NCBI GenBank assembly: GCA_039654915.1
Contig: CM077594.1
Span: 102,872,893 to 102,936,892 of the forward strand
Reading direction: 5' to 3'
DNA from: Aquilaria yunnanensis
Lineage: Eukaryota; Streptophyta; Magnoliopsida; Malvales; Thymelaeaceae
Length of the DNA: 64,000 bases
The notes beneath the pieces were generated by a model that worked only from the letters and a program-made list of their open reading frames with translations, had not been told where the DNA came from and ran no database searches. Positions 34,553-45,746 of the stretch are shown piece after piece. Position 1 is the first letter of the stretch. Every line of letters begins with the position of its first letter. The translations under genes were made by a program, and so were the position numbers.

Positions 34553-35497
34553 AAGGTAAATTACACACGTTAACCCCAACTTTTTAATTCTGTTACTATT
34601 CTAACTCTAACCTCAAATTTGTTTGTAGCACATTCTTAGCATGGTTAAAACGTTTTATTTTGATTTTTTTTGTATGAAATTCGTTATCTCAGACTGAAAA
34701 TACCACATCATCATAGAATTGTAGCAAAAAATACTTGTTTTAACCCCTGTAAAAATTTCCTTTGTAAAAAAAAACCTTAAAACTTTCAAATCTAACAAAA
34801 ATTTCCTTTGCCAAAAAAAGCCTTAAAACTTTCTCCAGCCAACCGTCTTCTCCCTCTCCTCCCTCTTTGGCCTCCTCACCATAGTAAGGGTGATGAACCG
34901 GGCCTCCCTTTCATGAATCATGCATCCCTATTTCGATGGAATTGAGTGGAGGGTGAAGAATTAGACGTAATCAAGTGACGAATCAGACAATAAAATAAAG
35001 CAAAAGGCAACGAAATCAAGCAATGAAATCAGTGACGGTTCTAATGAATTAGGCAATGAATCGAGCAAATCAGGTGATAGAATCAAGCTCGATTTTGATG
35101 TCCTTGAATCGCAGGCAGAGGAGTAGCATAGTCAAGTGAACAATGGTGTGGATGGGGAAAGGAAGTGGGTGAACGACAGCAAGGATGGGTGAGCGATGGT
35201 GGGGACGAGTGAGTGGCGACGGGTGAGAGAGGTGGACGGAGGAGAGAGTTTTTTATTAGATTTGAAAGTTTTAAGGCTTTTTTTTAGTAAAGAAAATTTT
35301 CACAAGGGTTAAAACAAGTATTTTCTCTAACAATAATATGATGACATGATATTTTCCGTTTGAGATAATAAATTTCATTAAAAAATATAAAATATGGAAC
35401 ATTTTAACTACATTAGGAGACATTATAAATAAATTCGAGGTTAAGGTTAAAACATGAACAGAATTAAAAGATTGAAATTAGCGCATGTAGTTTATCC
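34553..35497. mobile_element. Non-autonomous MULE (945 bp) with perfect 10-bp TSD
   Basis: Arms read GGTAAATTACACACGTTAAC from the left and GGATAAACTACATGCGCTAA from the right, and both pass through TTTTTAATTCTGTT and TAACCTC(A/G)AATTT. The duplication TATAAAAGTC is exact at 34543-34552 and 35498-35507. A second inverted pair (AACTTTCAAATCTAA / TTAGATTTGAAAGTT) lies inside, near 34775 and 35260. The centre (34850-35250) is GC-richer and unrecognised. Confidence 0.85.
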
Positions 35498-35754
35498 TAT
35501 AAAAGTCTAATCGCGACCATGAGCTTTCAGAGTTCAATACTATTCACTTGCACTTACCTATATATATATATGTAGCTGCATTTATATAGTCTGCACTGAG
35601 AATGGAAATGGAAATGGAGTATTCTTTATCCTTTACATCAATACGTTCACCACATGCGGGTAACGTAGGTCAAAACTGTACAAGTATTTCAGAAGGGAAA
35701 GCCAAAGCATCCATCCAACCTAAAAGTTAAAACCACCTAACCAATCCATTCTCG

Positions 35755-36423
35755 TCAGAGCTTCGTCTTGCCCTTGCAACTCTGATCCCGGATCTTGAAC
35801 GCTGGCACAGCGATCGTGTACCGGCACTCCGACTTGGCGACTGCGTGCTTCTTGATGAACCCCAGGAAGTTGATTCTGCCTGGAACCACAGCACGCGTCT
35901 CCAACGTAAATTTTCCGTCGATCACATCGCTGATGAGCTCTCCGATCTCTGAAGCCACGTTCGCCAGCTGGAGCGTCAGGCGGCAGGGGAGAGTGCTTGA
36001 CTTCATGGCCGGGATCGTGCCGGGGAATAAGTCGGCCTCCCCCACCTGCTTGCCATGGTAGAGAAGGTAGCCCTTTCCGGTGCCGTGGCGGAAGCTGGCG
36101 TGGTTGCGGTTCTTGACCCGGACTTGGAGGATGAGAGTGACGTTGAGCTGCAACTTGACGACAGGGAAGGAGAGGCGGGGAGCGACGCCCGCGAGCTCGA
36201 CGGAGACGATGTGGGTGGTGGGCTGTCTGGCCTTGAAGACGGTGAGGGCCAGGATGAGGAAGATGAGGAAGAGGATCAGGAGGAATATGAAAACCGCGCA
36301 GACGGCGATGAGGCAGCGGCGGTGCTTCCGCTGCTTTTTGTGGCGCTTTGTCATCTCGAAGGCTTGCTGATTTTCTTCTGTCATCATTTTGGTTCTTGTG
36401 ATCGATGAGACTAAACTAATCAA
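35755..36423 (-). CDS. LEA_2 / NHL (NDR1/HIN1-like) membrane protein
   Basis: A single-exon protein of up to 222 residues. A basic cytosolic stretch (TKRHKKQRKHRR, about 25-36) precedes one transmembrane helix (about 37-63). A LEA_2-type beta-sandwich region follows (about 75-205), with VRVKNRNHASFRHGTGKGYL and GTIPAMKSSTLPC. It resembles the Arabidopsis At1g64065-type 'LEA hydroxyproline-rich glycoprotein' family. Such type II membrane proteins face the apoplast and several members act in defence or stress responses. The true start is probably the ATG pair at 36387/36384 (MMTEENQQ), which removes a 12-residue leader. Family call is good; the specific role is not known from sequence. Confidence 0.88.
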   Translation of the reverse strand: MISLVSSITRTKMMTEENQQAFEMTKRHKKQRKHRRCLIAVCAVFIFLLILFLIFLILALTVFKARQPTTHIVSVELAGVAPRLSFPVVKLQLNVTLILQVRVKNRNHASFRHGTGKGYLLYHGKQVGEADLFPGTIPAMKSSTLPCRLTLQLANVASEIGELISDVIDGKFTLETRAVVPGRINFLGFIKKHAVAKSECRYTIAVPAFKIRDQSCKGKTKL

Positions 36424-37680
36424 GTTGTGGATGAGAATTGGGAAATGAGAAACTTTAGTTGGAAACTGGGGGAGGGACTGGTGGGAGAATGGGGACTATA
36501 AATGTTTGAGATGGATGGATTGACAGAGTCCCTGCTTGAGGTGGTAGGTAGTTGAAGCTCTTTAATGCACTCTGTGTCACATCATTGCCAATATCCTCAT
36601 ACATATGACGAACTTGAGAATGTTAGCTCTCAAATGGTTATTACAACTACATAATATTCTCTTTTAAATGAAATTAATTTTATATAAAAAATATTTAAAA
36701 TTATTTTAAATTAAGTTAACTTACATTAAAATAAATTGAATATAAATAATGTTCATTACATTTATTATGGTATAAAAATTAAGTTTTAGATTTGATGCTT
36801 TAGCTTTGTATATATCTTATATTCCGTAGACACAATACCACCTCTTGTGTTGCCTGGATGTGGGCTTGTAAATGGCTAAACTTATATCGAATAAATAATA
36901 CATATAGAGAATCATATGTTAATTAGCTAGCGAGTAGATACAGCTGATTAGAGGGGGAGATAAATTGTGTGGTCACAGCTAGTAGTGAATAGGGAAAGAA
37001 ACAAGCCTTAGCCATTGAGAACGAGCTTGGTTGTGTAGGCTCGGAGTTCTGCCATTACGATTTCTTGCCTGCCGCCTCGATCGATCGCCCGTGTTGCTTC
37101 AGTCCAGCCAGGCACACACTACCGCCTTGCTTTTCAGACTAACGCCGGGCCGAAGTGCCAACAAACAACTTTTGGGCCCAAGTCCAACAACTTGACCACC
37201 GACGCAGGCATGGTGGGTACGCAAGTTTTTGTACCAAAAACTAAAATTTTGTAAATGGACAAACACCATATATGTTCAATGAACAGAAAATATTTAAATC
37301 TTTCGTTTACAATACAGTTTCCGTGGTGGTGAGAATACGGTATCATTCCCATAACTTGGGGTAAGTGGATGATTTTAATAGGACATTACTCAAGTGGACT
37401 GCAATTGACGAGAAAGTCATTAGAATCATGACTAGATATATAGACCAGCCTTGGACAAGAATTGGCAGGGGTTCTCCATTTGGGTGGATTAATAAGTAGA
37501 AAATTAATAGATAAATATCCATAAATTACGGATTTCACCAACCTACTTGCCATTTTTAGATGAGTGGATTTCGTCACCCGACCATATTTGCAAGCACCAT
37601 TCATCCCCTGCCTTTTAAGGCAAGGGCACACGTCCTTTTTAAGTATACTCCAAACGAACAAAAGGCCGACTGTTATAAGA
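36424..37680. other. 5' flank of the LEA_2 gene and spacer, no other gene seen
   Basis: The first ~150 bp upstream of the LEA_2 gene should hold its 5' UTR and promoter. Further right, short ORFs on either strand (37134-37685) have no recognisable motif. Nothing else is supported. Confidence 0.35.
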
Positions 37681-38150
37681 TACATACATGCGGTGGGGGT
37701 AATTAAATTGGGGAGGAGATGGGGTATATTTTATAATCTTTCTGCCATTCTTCTATCCTGTGTGATTAATTATATTGTTGTAGCCAAAAACGAAAGAGAC
37801 ACAAGCATACCAAGAATAGTACAGCTCTGGGTACGGTTTCCCTGGAAATTAATTAGATTGAAATGAAGTGAATGAATGAATATTCAAGTAACCCCATGCA
37901 AAGTATTTCCCATTTTTATAATCTACATACATGAGGTTGGGTAAATTGGGGAGGAGATAAGGTATATAATCTTTCCGCCATTCTACTCTGATTATATTGT
38001 TGTAGCCAAAAACGTAAGAGACACAAGCATACAGCAAATAGTACAGCTCTGGGTATGGTTTCCATGGAAATTAATTAGATTGAATTGAAGTGAATGAGTG
38101 AATCAATATTCAAGTAACCCCATTCAAAGTGTTGGGCTTGATGATCTGAA
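37681..38150. repeat. Tandem duplication (period 243 bp) that includes the end of the PP1 gene
   Basis: TACATACATG starts copy 1 at 37681 and copy 2 at 37924. The two copies share in order AATTGGGGAGGAGAT, GTTGTAGCCAAAAACG, GAGACACAAGCATAC, TAGTACAGCTCTGGGTA and ATTCAAGTAACCCCAT. In copy 2 the last phrase contains the stop codon and final codons of the PP1 gene on the minus strand; copy 1 is therefore a 3' flank duplicate lying downstream of the gene. Confidence 0.85.
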
Positions 38151-39285
38151 AGGAGCAGAGCAAGCTCGCATCCACACACATGAGCGCACCAGCATTGTTG
38201 AACTCACCACAGTAGTTGGGGGCAGAGAATATGGTCACCAGCTGCCTGTCCGCGAAGAACTCGTACCCGTCTTCCACGACCTGCCACCATTCATCTCCAC
38301 ACACTTAACCGCAACCCAAAACAATACAACATATGAGTTCGATGCTGAAAGGAAAGGACCCGAAAATCGGAAGGTGGACAGACCTGGTGGGCACGGCAGA
38401 CAAGGTCGAGGTCGTTTTTCTTTAAGAACTCGCCCACTTTGTCCGCTCCAAAGGTGTAAGACACACCCCTGTCGCTCTCCCCCCAGCCCTGGACACATCT
38501 ATCAGGATCAGACCAGAGAAGGTCACACAGGAGCCCTTGGTCCGGCACATCCGTGGGCCGCTCTATAGCTCGTATCTGGTCTAGGTTCTCCATTTCCGGG
38601 GAGAGGCCACCGTGCATACACAGAATTTTGTCGTCCACGACCGCAGCCACTGGCAGGCAATTGAAGCAGTCGGTGAACGTCTTCCAAAGGCGGGTGCTGA
38701 AGCGACGCTTGCACTCGTCATAGAAGCCATAGATTCTGTTAATGGAAGCGCATTCATGGTTGCCGCGGAGGAGGAAGAAGTTATCTGGGAACTTGATCTT
38801 GTAACAAAGGAGAAGGCTTATGGTTTCTATGCTCAGCTTCCCTCTGTCCACGTAGTCTCCTAGAAACAGATAGTTTGCATCTGGAGGAAATCCACCGCTC
38901 TCAAACAAGCGCAGAAGGTCCGGGTATTGCCCATGTATGTCCCCTTCAACCACAACAAAAAGACGATGATCATGCAGCTAACAACACAATCGATCAACTA
39001 ATCACTACTAAGCCTTAATTAATCTCTCGCTTTAACATAAAAAATTTACAGCAATATCATTAGACCAAAACTGAGAGAAGGAGAGCGAGGTGATTTTCAG
39101 TTACCACAAATGTTAATGGGAGCTTGTAATTGGAGGAGAATGGGCTGGGTGAGGAAGATTTGCTTTGCAGAGATACAGAGCCCTCTGATTTCTGATTCGC
39201 TGAGCTGAATCTTTTTCCCTCGGTTGTTCTTACCCTCCAACAACCTCTTTATCAGCCCATCCAGTGAGCCTTCCATCACCAACAC
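38110..39285 (-). CDS. Serine/threonine protein phosphatase PP1 catalytic subunit (TOPP type), three exons
   Basis: Exons 39105-39285, 38384-38943 and 38110-38280 (introns 161 and 103 bp, GT-AG) join in frame to 303 residues, close to the usual PP1 length. The first exon gives [10 protein letters not shown]; joining to exon 2 restores the GDIHG motif (D62, H64). GDYVDRG (about 89-95, D90), RGNHE (about 120-124, N122), the H171 GG loop and H246 supply the two-metal active site. VVEDGYEFF and [14 protein letters not shown] lie in exon 3. PP1 removes phosphate from Ser/Thr on many substrates chosen by regulatory subunits, in nucleus and cytosol. The tail is short ([13 protein letters not shown]), and the stop lies inside a tandem duplication. 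The start could be the ATG at 39285 or the in-frame ATG at 39276 (MEGSLDGL), which fits PP1 better. Confidence 0.93.
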
Positions 39286-39951
39286 ACGCCTGTACAGAAT
39301 GACACAACCCTCCTCCCCCCCTCAGCTAATAATATATTTTCTTCTTCTTTCCTTTTTTTCTTAAGCAAGCAAGCTGTGGCCTCCCTTCTTTTTCCGCTGA
39401 TAGAATAAGAGGGGTGTTCTTGATTATGAAAGTAAAGCCATTGCTGATTCTTACATGTAAGAAATTGTTAGAAAGGAACAGGGAGAGATAGGAACAGAAA
39501 CAAACCGGAACAAGGACCAGCAGGGAGACGGAACAACGTTGCGGAGAGCTTGCAAGGCAGCACGAGAATCGGCGGGCGTTAAAGATATATTAGGGTTGAT
39601 GGATGATGGAGGAAAATTTGGTCAGTTCAGGGCTTTTGTTTCTATGGTTGTGATAACTTAACCTGGATTTATCTCCCTACTAATTAGGGATTTATAATTA
39701 TCTTACCAGAGGATGAATAAGCAAACAGAATTACCTAACTCGCCCCTGCCGCTTGTGTGACCGACGTTAAATGATGCTTTAATTAACATAAATGATAATC
39801 CTAGTTGGTGCGAGATGGGGCTCTGAATTTCCAGCTGCAGCTACAAGTTAAAGCAGGCCAACTTCAGTTGGCAAACCTGTATTTGTCTTGGATTGGTGGG
39901 CTGAATCAGGCACACCCTGGAGTCACTCCTCATATGTATCTATTACTCATT
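39286..39951. other. 5' UTR and promoter region of the PP1 gene
   Basis: No other ORF is supported. Pyrimidine-rich tracts (39340-39400 on plus) lie upstream of the gene's first exon. A further untranslated exon cannot be excluded. Confidence 0.35.
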
Positions 39952-40183
39952 TCCTCCCATATTATTTAAAATAGTTAATTTTTTGTCATAGTTTCATTTG
40001 AATTTATTTATATTATTAATTATTATAAAAAAATTTTAAAAAAATATATTTAAAAATTATAAGTTTTTATTTATCATTTATATATAATTTTTTTTATTTA
40101 TATACTAAAAATAAAAAATAAAAAATCATAGATTAATTACCAAAAATTGAATATTTCAAAGAATATGAAACAGAGAGAGTATA
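39952..40183. mobile_element. Stowaway-type MITE
   Basis: Left end TATTACTCATTTCCTCCCATA; right end, read inward, ATACTCTCTCTGTTTCATATT, followed in both arms by ATT(A/C)TTT(A/G)AA. Diverged but paired; TA-type borders. Confidence 0.65.
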
Positions 40184-41918
40184 TGTTTTTTTGAGAACTA
40201 TATATCTATTATATGTATTTAAAGCACAAACTAGGGGTACATTAGTAATTGCGAGGTTAATTAAAGGCTTAATTGAGTAACACCTTAAAATTTTAGTCTT
40301 TGTCCCTCAATTACACTTGGCTTAATATTGTTTTAGTTTTGACCCGGTCAATATGTTTACTTTGGCACAGTTTGAAATATTAGCACTCAAAATTGTGCAA
40401 TTAAGGATATTAATGCATTGTGGCAAGTTCATAGAAGTTGATCTCTTGAATATTTATTAGACTTGTAAAATAAGAAACATAAGGTTAAAAACGTATTAAT
40501 TTTAGAAAACAAAGATTACAAGCAATTAATGTTTCTCTCGGTTACAATGAAAAAAAAAAATATTTGTATTTTATTTTCAACATGACTTTTCTTTTCTTTT
40601 TTCCTTACATATTTTCATATAGACTTTTTTTTACATATTTCTACATTAATCTATACACAAAGTGTTAAAACAATCACTAGAAATAATAAATAAATAAAGA
40701 AGAGCTATTGGATATTCTTAAACAATCACTTTTTCATACATCAACTCAGATATTAGGATTTACAGCTTGACTTTCGTATCAATGATACATATACATTATT
40801 TTATTATTCAAACATTATAAATCATTTAATAAATTATCATATATCAATTTTTATAATTGGTTCTCGTATAATACTCCGGTACACTTGACGAGTGTAGAGC
40901 GACTTTAGGTGACAAAATAAGATAGGAGCACCATATTTATCAAAATCTTAAAATCTTATATATATATATATATATATGTAAACCAGGATACATGTACAGG
41001 TTTTTTTATATTTTCACTTAACATAAGAATTCTACTTTTCACAACACGTGGCACGTGTTAATGTTTATGGAAGATAGTGTGGAGTTTTGCTGGCCGGCCT
41101 GCCTTTTATGCCCCTAGCCCCATGGTGATTTTGTCTTTTCACTTAACAGAGAGGCCCAATTGATGACAGGTGTTCGATGCATTTGTAAAATGAAATGATG
41201 CAATTGTTTTCTAATTAACTTTCAGTTTGTGCCCTTTTAGGGCATCAATTGTGCCACTAGTTGAAAATCTTCCAATTTGAGTAACTACTCTATACTACAG
41301 ATTTGACTAAATCATGGAATTACCAATTAAGGGCCATGATCCATTCCTTAAGTAGGACCGGGCATATAGTATAAAATCGGAGAAATTTCATTCACAAGAC
41401 ATTGAAAGCTGCCCAAACGTATAGTATAAAGTTGGACCACTTTCACTCAATTATTGAAATGGAACTCATGACAAAATGCTATGCGACGATCTTGAAATCA
41501 AACAATGCCCTCATAACGTGTCTCCAACAGCTTGAATGGGAGAACCATGGCCTACAGCTCCTCCGCAATGAGAGCAACCACCTAAAAGAGAACACAATTG
41601 GTATCATCAGTTGTAGAATATTTATTCAATCTCTAGTATCATCTAACATAATTTCACTTTCTTTATCATCAAATAGAGGCAAAAACAACCTGTATGGATG
41701 ACTTTAACATGTTTTTCAACATCCAGGAAGGGACTTCTAATGGAACAAAAAATATAAAGTGCCGATGGGTTTTCAAAGTTTGAGACTTCTCTTATGGTGT
41801 TGGTCCAAAAGTGGGTGGTGCAAGCAATGGGGCTGTCAGAGAGGACAAAGATTTGGGTGAAGATGGAAAAGAAGACGAACAATGAGGTCGTGTTAGAATA
41901 TAGTTCCTTTTAGTACCA
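40184..41918. other. Intergenic DNA with an AT microsatellite; no certain gene
   Basis: A lone MULE-like arm (about 40225-40400; CCTCAATTACACTTGGCTTAA) has no visible partner. (AT)10 lies at about 40958-40977. The plus-strand ORF at 41402-41701 has a leucine-zipper-like stretch (LQQLEWENHGLQLL) that recalls HD-ZIP zippers, but no homeodomain is next to it; it may be a gene remnant. A LINE inserted just to its right. Confidence 0.3.
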
Positions 41919-42804
41919 ATTTTTTTTTTCTTTCAAAAAACACCTCGAAGGGTGCACATTTTCGTTCCATCGAAAATTCCAATGGCATTTACAACAGAAG
42001 GACAGGGGTCAACAAGAAAAAAAAAAGGCAAAGCCTGCCCTAAAAAGGAAAATAAAAAAACAAAGAGCATAAACCTGTGCTTTACAGCAAAATCAGGTAA
42101 TACCACCTAGAATATATTATCCAACGAATACCCAAGCCTAATAGAGATATCAGATTCAATAATCCTCAAAAGATCCAACGGTGATCTACACCTATGGTAG
42201 TAAATTATCCTATTTCGTTCCTGCCAAATACCATAAACCAATGCAGCTATATAGCCTCTGCGAATTGCAGGCTTTATTAATTTACCTTTCACCACACGAA
42301 CGAACAAGTCACAAAACTTGTTCCATTTGCTGGGAGCATCCTTTAATATGAGTTTGCACATTACTTCACGCCAAAAAGAAAGGGGAAAAGAGCATTCGAA
42401 AAAGAGATAATTCCTGGATTCATCAACTCGAAGACAAATAGGGCATAAAGAAGATCTCACATCCATGTACTTACTTAATCTATCAAAAGTAGGCACTCTA
42501 TCTAGCATAGTTTGCTACCAAACAAACGAAAACTTTGGGATAGATCTCCAAACCATTAATCCCCAATTCACTCGATCAAAATTTTCCACCACATGCAAAT
42601 AAGCAAGTTTCATAACAAACTTGCCATTCTTAACACAATCCCACACTTGATCATGAACATAGTCAGAGAAATGTTCTCTTACCTCCAAAATATGGTTCCA
42701 ACAGATAGAGACATCACCTGAACCCACAATCTCCCAGATATTAGAGCCATGCACATAATAAGTATGGATCCATTGGACAAACAGAGGTTGCTAGAATGAG
42801 GGCT
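41919..42804 (-). mobile_element. 5'-truncated LINE (non-LTR retrotransposon) with 11-bp TSD
   Basis: The minus strand carries the 3' end of a LINE ORF2, then about 180 bp of 3' UTR ending in an A-rich tail (read on minus at about 41920-41930). TTTTAGTACCA flanks both ends exactly (41908-41918 and 42805-42815). Truncation at the 5' side plus an A-rich 3' tail is typical of target-primed reverse transcription. Only the ORF2 C-terminus is retained. Confidence 0.88.
42107..42754 (-). pseudogene. LINE reverse transcriptase C-terminal fragment with zf-RVT domain
   Basis: Two minus-strand reading frames (42515-42754 and 42107-42508) are separated by a stop. They encode the zinc-binding region found after plant LINE reverse transcriptases: WNHILEVREHFSDYVHDQVW, then VWRSIPKFSFVW, then CPICLRVDESRNYLFFEC with the C-x2-C...H/C pattern, then the tail GIWQERNRIIYYH. 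The RT and endonuclease domains are missing. Confidence 0.85.
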
Positions 42805-42815
42805 TTTTAGTACCA

Positions 42816-44700
42816 TTACTAAAAGAACTTTATAATTTTCAATTTATGTTTTTCGAATTAGACAATTCTAAAGCATCTATTACCAATATTTCTAGTGGGA
42901 ATATCCTACATCATTTTAATGCAAGTCATTCAGTTTTGGCTTGATTGCACTCTCAGTTCCCCTTTATAATTTCTTAATGGTGAATCCAGTAATAAAGATT
43001 GTATTAGTTATAGCCATTAACTAATACGAAAAAAACATGTTGAATCGCAAAGACTGTAAATCAGCAATTTCTCAACTTGTATTATGCAAAATCAGTTTCT
43101 CAATCTCGAATCCAGTAATAATCACACACAATTTTTTGCACAAAGACCGTAAGAAGCAGAGTTATAACCCATAATTTTTTGAACAAAAACTATAAGAATG
43201 TTCGGCTAACAGGAGCCAACAAACATAATTGATGTAAAAAATCACAAAGATATGTCCATGTTTATTTTTTGTACAAATTATATAGGTATTAACTAAGAAG
43301 AATAAGATAAAAATCTTATTTAGCTTACAAAAGCCACATATTTGATGTAAAAATCATAGGGATTAATAAAATAAAAACCTTATCTTATATATAAATGCCA
43401 CACAATTGATGTAAAAAATCACAAAGATATCTAAATTTTTGTCCTACAAAATAAAATTATATATTAGTTATGGCTATTAACTAATACAAAAAAAATAAGA
43501 AATTGATTTGCCTTACACAAAGCACATATGTGATGTGAGTATTAAACTTTGTTAACTATCACATCGATGTGATGTGGGTATCCTAACTTTGCTAACTCTA
43601 GTTATATGATGTATTTTTTTGAAAAGTTAATATTTTACTTTGGTGTAGTTGCGAGGAACTGCTTACATCTAATAACTTCAACCACAAATACTTCACTGTT
43701 GGAGGATGAAATGATCAAACCTTGCAGAGGTTCAAATCTTTATTTATCAAATTGATTCAATACCTACTTTCTGAAGTTTGTTACATGCCTCTAACTCATT
43801 TCTCTCCTGTATCAATTATTGCTGTACATTACTTCACCACCAATCAGGAGAGAAAATTACACAAGTGGATGATACATCTACTTGAAATTTTTGTTATTGA
43901 CAAGTTTAATGTGTGCCAAAACATTTACATTTTTCAATTATATTATATCAAAATTTGTATTTTAACATTTTTATCAATCGAATTCATGCTTATATATTTT
44001 ATAGACCACCATTTAAATATCTTCACATTTTGATGTCTACATTTAACCTGGAACCTTGTAGCAAAGCAAGATGATGAATATTCATAAGTGTATTACTATT
44101 AAAGGTTTAAATCATCATTATACACTTTAAGTATGATTAATTGCTATATTCTGAGCATTTTTTCACCGGGTTACTATTCACACATTTTTAATATTCATAG
44201 TTATTATTCATTGACTTACTGTTCATACACGGTTTACTGTTCATTAAATATTAAAATATATTAAATAATTATTTTTTTTATGTAGATAAAATCATCACTT
44301 GGTAACCCTTCACGAGAAAAATCATATCTGGAGCTGTAGACGTCGGAACTGAGTGATTCTACATTCATCTGAAAGCCAACACATAGATCTTCAACTCTGC
44401 TTTATTTCATGAGTTAGTTTGATCATTTTTACTACCGAAATCTGATTATAGATGAGACCATTCGTTCTTTCATGTGCTGAAGAACAATTTTGGTAGAAAA
44501 ATCATAACTTGAGCTATGGATGTTCGATTTTAATGAGCAAACTATTGATTCAAAGCTAAAGAGGAATCTACAAGTTCTGTTCTTTAAGGAAGAGCTGATT
44601 CGATATATACGATGGTCAAAAAATTAAAAGAAGTTGCAGTCCGCTTCTGTTGATTTGTATTTATCTACATTTTACTATTTTACCATTTTACCCACCCCAA
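42816..44700. other. Intergenic AT-rich DNA with short dispersed repeats, no gene seen
   Basis: TTGATGTAAAAAATCACAAA recurs near 43230 and 43405, and TTAGTTAT(A/G)GC(C/T)ATTAACTAATAC near 43005 and 43465. This suggests a decayed repeat of roughly 175-460 bp spacing. The ORF at 43722-44033 is AT-rich and unrecognised. Confidence 0.35.
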
Positions 44701-44706
44701 AAACTC

Positions 44707-45432
44707 TATAAATAGGCACATTGAGGGGGAGGATGAATCATGCCATTTCTTATGTCTCATTTATGTTTTTGTATCAAATTTAGCTTTTCTTCTTTGTTCT
44801 TGTTCTTATTTTCAATACTGAAGCTCTGTCCAAGTTTTTTCTTCTTGTTCTACTTTTGATCTTTCAATTCATGTTCGTTTCCTCTTTTTATATGTTGTTT
44901 ACTTTTATATCATGTCTAACTAATATTTCTTTTGCTAAAGTAAAAGGGTAAAACTTTTGGTATAAAAGTTATGATCGATTTGAATGGATCACAATGTTAA
45001 TGATATTTTCTTCCTTAATCCATTTAACTTCCCTCCTTGTTAAGTGGGAGTCTTGATTCATCATAGTCAATCATTGGCACAAAAGCTACTTGATTCCCTC
45101 TGTAGAACATGGCTCTGCCGGCTATATTGGAATATTGAGTTATTGTAGACAAATGTTGGCATGATAGATACTTGAACCCATTAGCAATCGTTGACGTTTT
45201 AAGATCAATGAAAGTTAATACTAACTAAATTTTTCAATTGGGACCTCCTTTATGTGTGGATCCCAATTGAGTGGTAAGATGAGCTAAAATTAATCATAAC
45301 TGATATACTAAAAGTAGATCCTCTAACTTTCTTTCACTTTTATAATTTGTATTTCTTAATTCACTTCTCTATGGTTCGACACTCGTACTCCCGAGATTTT
45401 ATTACTTGCGATAACCTACACTTGGGTAACAA
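44707..45432 (+). mobile_element. Possible LTR-retrotransposon remnant (LTR fragment)
   Basis: TATAAATAG at 44707-44715 could be an LTR TATA box. The stretch at about 45372-45420 (TATGGTTCGACACTCGTACTCC, then TTATTACTTGCGATAACC) resembles the end of Ty3/gypsy LTRs, where 'tggttcgac...ttacttgcga' is common. No partner LTR, PBS or coding region was found, so the call is weak and the left limit is unknown. Confidence 0.3.
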
Positions 45433-45746
45433 TTGCTAGAGTGCAGCACAAGACATGTAAACTCGTTATATATATGAAGTATGACACATTTAAGGTAGTA
45501 TTGTGTTTTTTCCTTAATTCGGTTCATGACAAAATGCCACATGTCATTTTTTAATCTTTCATAGTGCATCAATCCCCTCTAAAAAGTGATATTCTGATTG
45601 TACCTATCATTAAAATTAACATAATTGTTAACGATATTAGTCTCATTTAATTTACAAAAACTAAATGCTCTATCATTAATTACATTCTACAAAATGGTAT
45701 GGAAAAAAGTTAAATTTGTAATAAAATGCATCACCAATTTTATATT
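45433..45746. other. Intergenic DNA, no gene seen
   Basis: AT-rich spacer. The final ATT is the left target-site duplicate of the CACTA element. Confidence 0.35.

Noticed and set aside
36055..36408. Acidic 117-codon plus-strand ORF over the LEA_2 gene
   Set aside because: The Asp/Glu-rich composition comes from reading antisense across the basic and hydrophobic N-terminus.
41402..41701. Possible HD-ZIP leucine zipper
   Set aside because: No homeodomain nearby and only a short zipper-like phrase; not enough to call a gene.
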